Shown here piece by piece: positions 5,387-8,187 of a DNA stretch of 8,187 nt; the stretch's first letter is position 1, and the number at the start of each line of letters is the position of its first letter. Location of the stretch: contig JASEHU010000083.1 in assembly GCA_030018635.1 (NCBI GenBank), forward strand, positions 1 through 8,187, given 5' to 3'. Position numbers and translations under genes: made by a program. The notes below the pieces were generated by a model. It searched no databases. It worked only from the letters and a program-made list of their open reading frames with translations, and was not told the DNA's origin. This DNA is from a bacterium. GTDB lineage: Bacteria; UBA9089; CG2-30-40-21; SBAY01.

Positions 5387-6436
5387 TGTATCCCGCTCTA
5401 CCGGTATTTTACCTGCTTCTAAAATAAGTGTTTTTAGTTGTTGGACGGTTAATACCTGTGGGGTTTGTGCCCCGGCAGAATGGGCTATTTTTTCCTCAAC
5501 TACCGTCCCATCTAAATCATCCACCCCAAAACTTAAAGATACCTGGGCTAATTTTATGCCAAGCATAATCCAGAATGCCTTGATATGCGGGAAGTTATCA
5601 AGCAAGATACGGGAGATAGCCAGTGTTTTTAAATCCTCGTAGCCGGTAGTTCCCACACCGCCCAACTCGGTATTCGCCGGATGATAAGGCAACGGGATAA
5701 AAGATTTGAATCCGTTGGTCTTATCCTGTAATTGACGCGGGGCTAAAAGATGCTCTACCCGTTCTTCTATCGTCTCAATGTGTCCATATAACATAGTGGC
5801 ATTACTTTTAATCCCAAGGTTATGAGCTAGTTCCATTATTTTGAGCCAGGTATTGCCATCGATTTTTTTCGGACATATTTTATTTCGAACCCTCGTAGCA
5901 AATACCTCTGCCCCTCCTCCAGGAATTGAGGTTAACCCTACCTCTTTTAATCGTTTTAGCACCTCTTCGATACTTAAATTAGCCGTTTGGGCGATGTGGT
6001 GAATCTCAACCGCAGTGAACGCCTGCAGGTGAACATCTGGAAAGGCTGTATGTAGCCGCTCTAACATCTCAAGGTAATATTCAAAAGGAAGTTCAGGATT
6101 CAACCCACCGACGATGTGAATTTCTCTAACACCCATCTCCCGACAACCGCTTGCCTTTTCCATAACCTGGTCTATGGTTAAGGTAAATGCCTCTTTCTCT
6201 CCTTTTTCCCGACTATACGCACAAAAACTGCACCTGTTCAGGCAAATGTTGGTGTAATTAATATGACGGTTGATGATGTAGTAGGCATTATTTCCATTCA
6301 ATCGTTCACGAACTAAATTTGCCATTTCGCCAATTGAAAGCAAATCATTTGATTGGAAGAGATTGATACCATCTTCTTTACTTATTCTTTGTCCTATTTT
6401 AACCTTTTCATAAATGTTGTTCAGTGAATTTTCCAT
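5369..6436 (-). CDS. mqnE: Aminodeoxyfutalosine synthase
   Basis: A radical SAM enzyme of the futalosine menaquinone route. It joins 3-(1-carboxyvinyloxy)benzoate to S-adenosylmethionine, giving 6-amino-6-deoxyfutalosine. At 355 residues it has the usual length. The [4Fe-4S] ligands are C65, C69 and C72 in INYTNIC/CSFCAY. HIVGGLNPELPF (107-118), AFTAVEI (139-145), IPGGGAEVFA (171-180) and ATMLYGHIET (213-222) mark MqnE, as does the closing VERDTLY (346-352); these fit MqnE better than its paralogue MqnC. The ATG at 6436 has a close AAAGGA and a promoter of its own 26 bases upstream. It follows the prenyltransferase gene of the same pathway by 84 bases and heads a run with the FlhB-like, acetyltransferase and cvpA genes. 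The 3' end lies inside a palindrome. MqnA, MqnB, MqnC and MqnD must be encoded elsewhere. Confidence 0.95.
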   Translation of the reverse strand: MENSLNNIYEKVKIGQRISKEDGINLFQSNDLLSIGEMANLVRERLNGNNAYYIINRHINYTNICLNRCSFCAYSREKGEKEAFTLTIDQVMEKASGCREMGVREIHIVGGLNPELPFEYYLEMLERLHTAFPDVHLQAFTAVEIHHIAQTANLSIEEVLKRLKEVGLTSIPGGGAEVFATRVRNKICPKKIDGNTWLKIMELAHNLGIKSNATMLYGHIETIEERVEHLLAPRQLQDKTNGFKSFIPLPYHPANTELGGVGTTGYEDLKTLAISRILLDNFPHIKAFWIMLGIKLAQVSLSFGVDDLDGTVVEEKIAHSAGAQTPQVLTVQQLKTLILEAGKIPVERDTLYNLE

Positions 6437-6462
6437 ATATCCTTTCTACATATCTAATTTTC

Positions 6463-6491
6463 ATTCTATCATAACTTGCTTTTCCTGTCAA
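6463..6491 (-). promoter_or_regulatory. Sigma-70 promoter for mqnE
   Basis: On the minus strand: TTGACA (6491-6486), 17-base spacer, TAGAAT (6468-6463), with TG one base before the -10 (extended -10). The likely start near 6456 gives a leader of about 20 bases that includes the AAAGGA ribosome-binding site. This lets mqnE and the genes after it be expressed independently of mqnP. Confidence 0.8.
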
Positions 6492-6520
6492 TCGTTTTTT
6501 AACTATGGCTGAATGGTTAC

Positions 6521-7387
6521 CTAATGCATTATCTCTCTTATCAAAACTTTATCAATCCAGGTCATTACAAACAAAAAAATACTCACCAGTCCATTTATAT
6601 TAAAAAAGGCAATGTTCACCTTGCTTAAATCAGTGGGTTTGACAAGTGAGTGTTCGTAAATCAACATTAAGGCGACGATAAAAACGCCGATAAAGAAGAA
6701 AAGCCCAAGTTGAGCTAATACCCCAAACCAGAGAAGCAAGACAACCATAAAAAGATGCATCACTCGTGAAATAAGTAATGCCTTGGGAATGCCAAAGTTA
6801 ACTACCATGGAATGAAGTCTGTGGGTTTCATCAAACTCAAAATCAAGCGTGGCGTAGATAATATCAAACCCTGCTACCCAGAAGAGGACGGCTAAGCCAA
6901 GAATAAGTGGTAAAACGGCAATTTGTGGATTTATGGCAATCCAGACACCAATAGGTGCTATGGCCAGGGATAAGCCTAAAAAAATGTGGGTTAGCCAGGT
7001 AAAGCGTTTGGTAAAGGAGTAAAAATAAAGGATAGCCAGTGCCAGTGGGGATAGATAAAAGGCAAGGTTATTGAGCATATAGGCAGAAATAATAAAGATT
7101 ATGGCTGTAGTTACCATAAAAAGCCAGACTGATTTAACCGAAATTTTTCCCAAAACAAGAGGTCGATTTTGCGTTCTCGGGTTAAGTGCATCAAACCTTA
7201 AATCCACCACCCGGTTAAATGCCATGGCACTACTTCTGGCACTCACCATGGCCACTAAAATCCAGAATATAACCTTAAACTGAGGTAATCCATTGGCACA
7301 GACCAACATCGAAATTAAGGCAAAAGGTAAGGCAAAAATGGTATGTTGGAATTTAATCAACTCTAAGATAACCCTGATTTGCTTCAT
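6521..7387 (-). CDS. mqnP: UbiA-family prenyltransferase, probable MqnP
   Basis: An integral-membrane prenyltransferase of 288 residues that should attach the polyprenyl tail to 1,4-dihydroxy-6-naphthoate in the futalosine menaquinone pathway. The two aspartate-rich, Mg-diphosphate-binding motifs are present: NRVVDLRFD at 58-66, followed by NPRTQNRPL at 69-77, and DIIYATLDFEFD at 175-186. The rest is a series of about eight or nine hydrophobic helices. KFQHTIFALPFAL near the N-terminus is typical of the MqnP branch. The assignment over 4-hydroxybenzoate prenyltransferase rests on this and on mqnE directly downstream. I start at the ATG at 7387: the in-frame ATG at 7408 lies upstream of the predicted transcription start, just beyond the -10 hexamer. 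No Shine-Dalgarno precedes 7387 and the predicted leader is only about 5 bases, so the mRNA is probably leaderless. The last codons sit in a 10-bp palindrome (6522-6531). Confidence 0.92.
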   Translation of the reverse strand: MKQIRVILELIKFQHTIFALPFALISMLVCANGLPQFKVIFWILVAMVSARSSAMAFNRVVDLRFDALNPRTQNRPLVLGKISVKSVWLFMVTTAIIFIISAYMLNNLAFYLSPLALAILYFYSFTKRFTWLTHIFLGLSLAIAPIGVWIAINPQIAVLPLILGLAVLFWVAGFDIIYATLDFEFDETHRLHSMVVNFGIPKALLISRVMHLFMVVLLLWFGVLAQLGLFFFIGVFIVALMLIYEHSLVKPTDLSKVNIAFFNINGLVSIFLFVMTWIDKVLIREIMH

Positions 7388-7398
7388 TATTATTAAGT

Positions 7399-7427
7399 AT
7401 ATTATCATAACTTCCAGTAGAAGTCAA
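7399..7427 (-). promoter_or_regulatory. Sigma-70 promoter for mqnP
   Basis: On the minus strand: TTGACT (7427-7422), 17-base spacer, TAATAT (7404-7399) with an upstream TG (extended -10). Only 11 bases separate the -10 from the ATG at 7387, so transcription would begin about 5 bases before the start codon. Confidence 0.75.
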
Positions 7428-7459
7428 GAATAAAACTCTTGACATCTCTTTAAAGATGT
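7423..7459. promoter_or_regulatory. Two overlapping operator-like palindromes between divergent promoters
   Basis: GTCAAGA (7423-7429) and TCTTGAC (7437-7443) are perfect 7-base arms around 7 bases and span both -35 hexamers. A second dyad, ACATCT (7442-7447) with AGATGT (7454-7459) around 6 bases, fills the -35/-10 spacer of the rightward promoter. Either would suit a dimeric regulator acting on both genes. The first dyad partly follows from two facing -35 boxes, so an operator role is only inferred. Confidence 0.4.
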
Positions 7460-7467
7460 GGTATAAT
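7439..7467 (+). promoter_or_regulatory. Perfect extended consensus promoter for the lipoprotein gene
   Basis: TTGACA (7439-7444), 17-base spacer, TATAAT (7462-7467), with TG at 7459-7460 giving an extended -10. Transcription should start near 7474, leaving a leader of about 42 bases that contains GAGGAGG. It is divergent from the mqnP promoter, with the two -35 boxes 11 bases apart. Confidence 0.88.
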
Positions 7468-7515
7468 TCAAACATTATGTTGAAGACTATCTACTAAATG
7501 AGGAGGATATTTTAA

Positions 7516-8112
7516 ATGAAAAGATTGTTTTTAAGTCTGATATGTCTATGGTTAATTGGAACTGGATGTATTAAATCTACACCTGAGCAAAAACCATGTA
7601 ACCTTGCTGTAGAAGGACAGGTTTATGAAAATAAAGATAAAGGATTCTTTATTAAATTATATCCTGAATATAAAAAGGTATCAGAATATCAGAATAATGC
7701 GGTATGTTTTGCTGATGCTAAAATAACAAGATTTGCCACCATTTTCTGGGAAAGAGATGTAGGGGCTGTCCAGAGCGAGTATAAAAAGGCATTTAAAAAT
7801 CCTGAAAACTTTCAGGATGCCGCTTCATTACTTGCACTTGAAGAACTCGGTGTTTTAGGGAAGATAATTACGGTTGAAAAACTTACGATAAAAGATGTTG
7901 ATGCCTATTATTTTCAGACAAAACATAAACGGTTCCTGACTGACTTTTATCGCACAAGGATTGAGGCGTTTCCTAAAAATAAGAATTTACAGATTACTGT
8001 CTTCTTCCAGAATGAAAAGAAGGATTTACCTGGGGTAGCAAAAATGATTGAAGGAATGAGGATTATTCCAGGAATAAAACCTGTACCAGAAGAAGATATT
8101 CACCACCATTGA
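7516..8112 (+). CDS. Putative lipoprotein of unknown function
   Basis: A 198-residue exported protein. The N-terminus has two basic residues, a hydrophobic stretch (4-14) and IGTGC ending at C18, a lipobox-like site with glycine rather than leucine at -3. Lipidation is therefore probable but not certain. The mature part begins with a polar linker, then GFFIKLYPEYKKV (43-55) and alternating strands, ending with MIEGMRIIPG (173-182). That layout recalls the PsbP/DcrB-like (Mog1/PsbP) fold, a low-confidence guess. The C-terminus is DIHHH, a possible metal-binding tail. Two further cysteines (C28, C64) could pair in an oxidising compartment. The ATG at 7516 is preceded by GAGGAGG with 9-base spacing and an unusually strong promoter, which suggests abundant expression. 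It is divergent from mqnP. I do not recognise a specific family. Confidence 0.85.
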   Translation: MKRLFLSLICLWLIGTGCIKSTPEQKPCNLAVEGQVYENKDKGFFIKLYPEYKKVSEYQNNAVCFADAKITRFATIFWERDVGAVQSEYKKAFKNPENFQDAASLLALEELGVLGKIITVEKLTIKDVDAYYFQTKHKRFLTDFYRTRIEAFPKNKNLQITVFFQNEKKDLPGVAKMIEGMRIIPGIKPVPEEDIHHH

Positions 8113-8187
8113 AATCAACAATTATCAATTAATAACTGAACTTTTGCAATTTTTGTAGTCATTCACGACTTGAAATTTGAAATTGGA
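8113..8187. other. AT-rich tail after the lipoprotein gene
   Basis: No gene and no convincing terminator is visible in these 75 bases. The last 16 bases repeat the word GAAATT with small changes and may be the start of another short-word repeat tract cut by the window edge. Confidence 0.4.

Noticed and set aside
7388..7408. Seven-residue extension of the prenyltransferase from ATG at 7408
   Set aside because: This ATG lies upstream of the predicted transcription start, just beyond the -10 hexamer, and the added residues are hydrophobic filler.

Overview
The window is bacterial chromosomal DNA, AT-rich (roughly 40% GC by eye). It carries nine complete protein genes and no visible RNA gene, insertion sequence, CRISPR array or phage gene. 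Near-consensus sigma-70 promoters, Shine-Dalgarno (SD) sequences, futalosine-route menaquinone genes and a probable lipoprotein fit an anaerobic or facultative, probably diderm bacterium. I cannot assign a phylum; the repeat-filled spacers and mixed gene order resemble uncultivated lineages, which is only an impression.

Layout: metG (methionyl-tRNA synthetase, +) lies at 75-1580. It converges on rluD-like pseudouridine synthase (-, 1616-2533). Upstream of that on the minus strand are a radical SAM/SPASM protein (2653-3681) with its own consensus promoter, a 240-base spacer, and a minus-strand run read in the order ubiA/mqnP (7387-6521), mqnE (6436-5369), an FlhB C-terminal-like protein (5303-5019), a GNAT acetyltransferase (5008-4538) and cvpA (4425-3922). 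A short divergent promoter region separates mqnP from a plus-strand lipoprotein gene (7516-8112).

mqnP and mqnE belong to one pathway: chorismate-derived futalosine-type menaquinone synthesis, with MqnE making aminodeoxyfutalosine and MqnP prenylating the naphthoate product. The three genes after mqnE (export-switch-like protein, ArgA-like acetyltransferase, CvpA) look like co-transcribed passengers with no obvious functional link.

The most distinctive content is between the genes. (1) Four strong promoters share a 17-base spacer. Two of them sit so close to start codons lacking an SD that their mRNAs should be leaderless or nearly so. (2) Four gene ends (metG, radical SAM, GNAT, mqnE) carry an inverted repeat with one arm running over the stop codon. 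Two of these are long near-perfect quasi-palindromes (31-33 and 37 bp arms). (3) Several spacers are built of tandem 7- or 8-base words. I found no coherent new multigene defence or mobile system; the repeat and stop-codon architecture is the best candidate for something undescribed.
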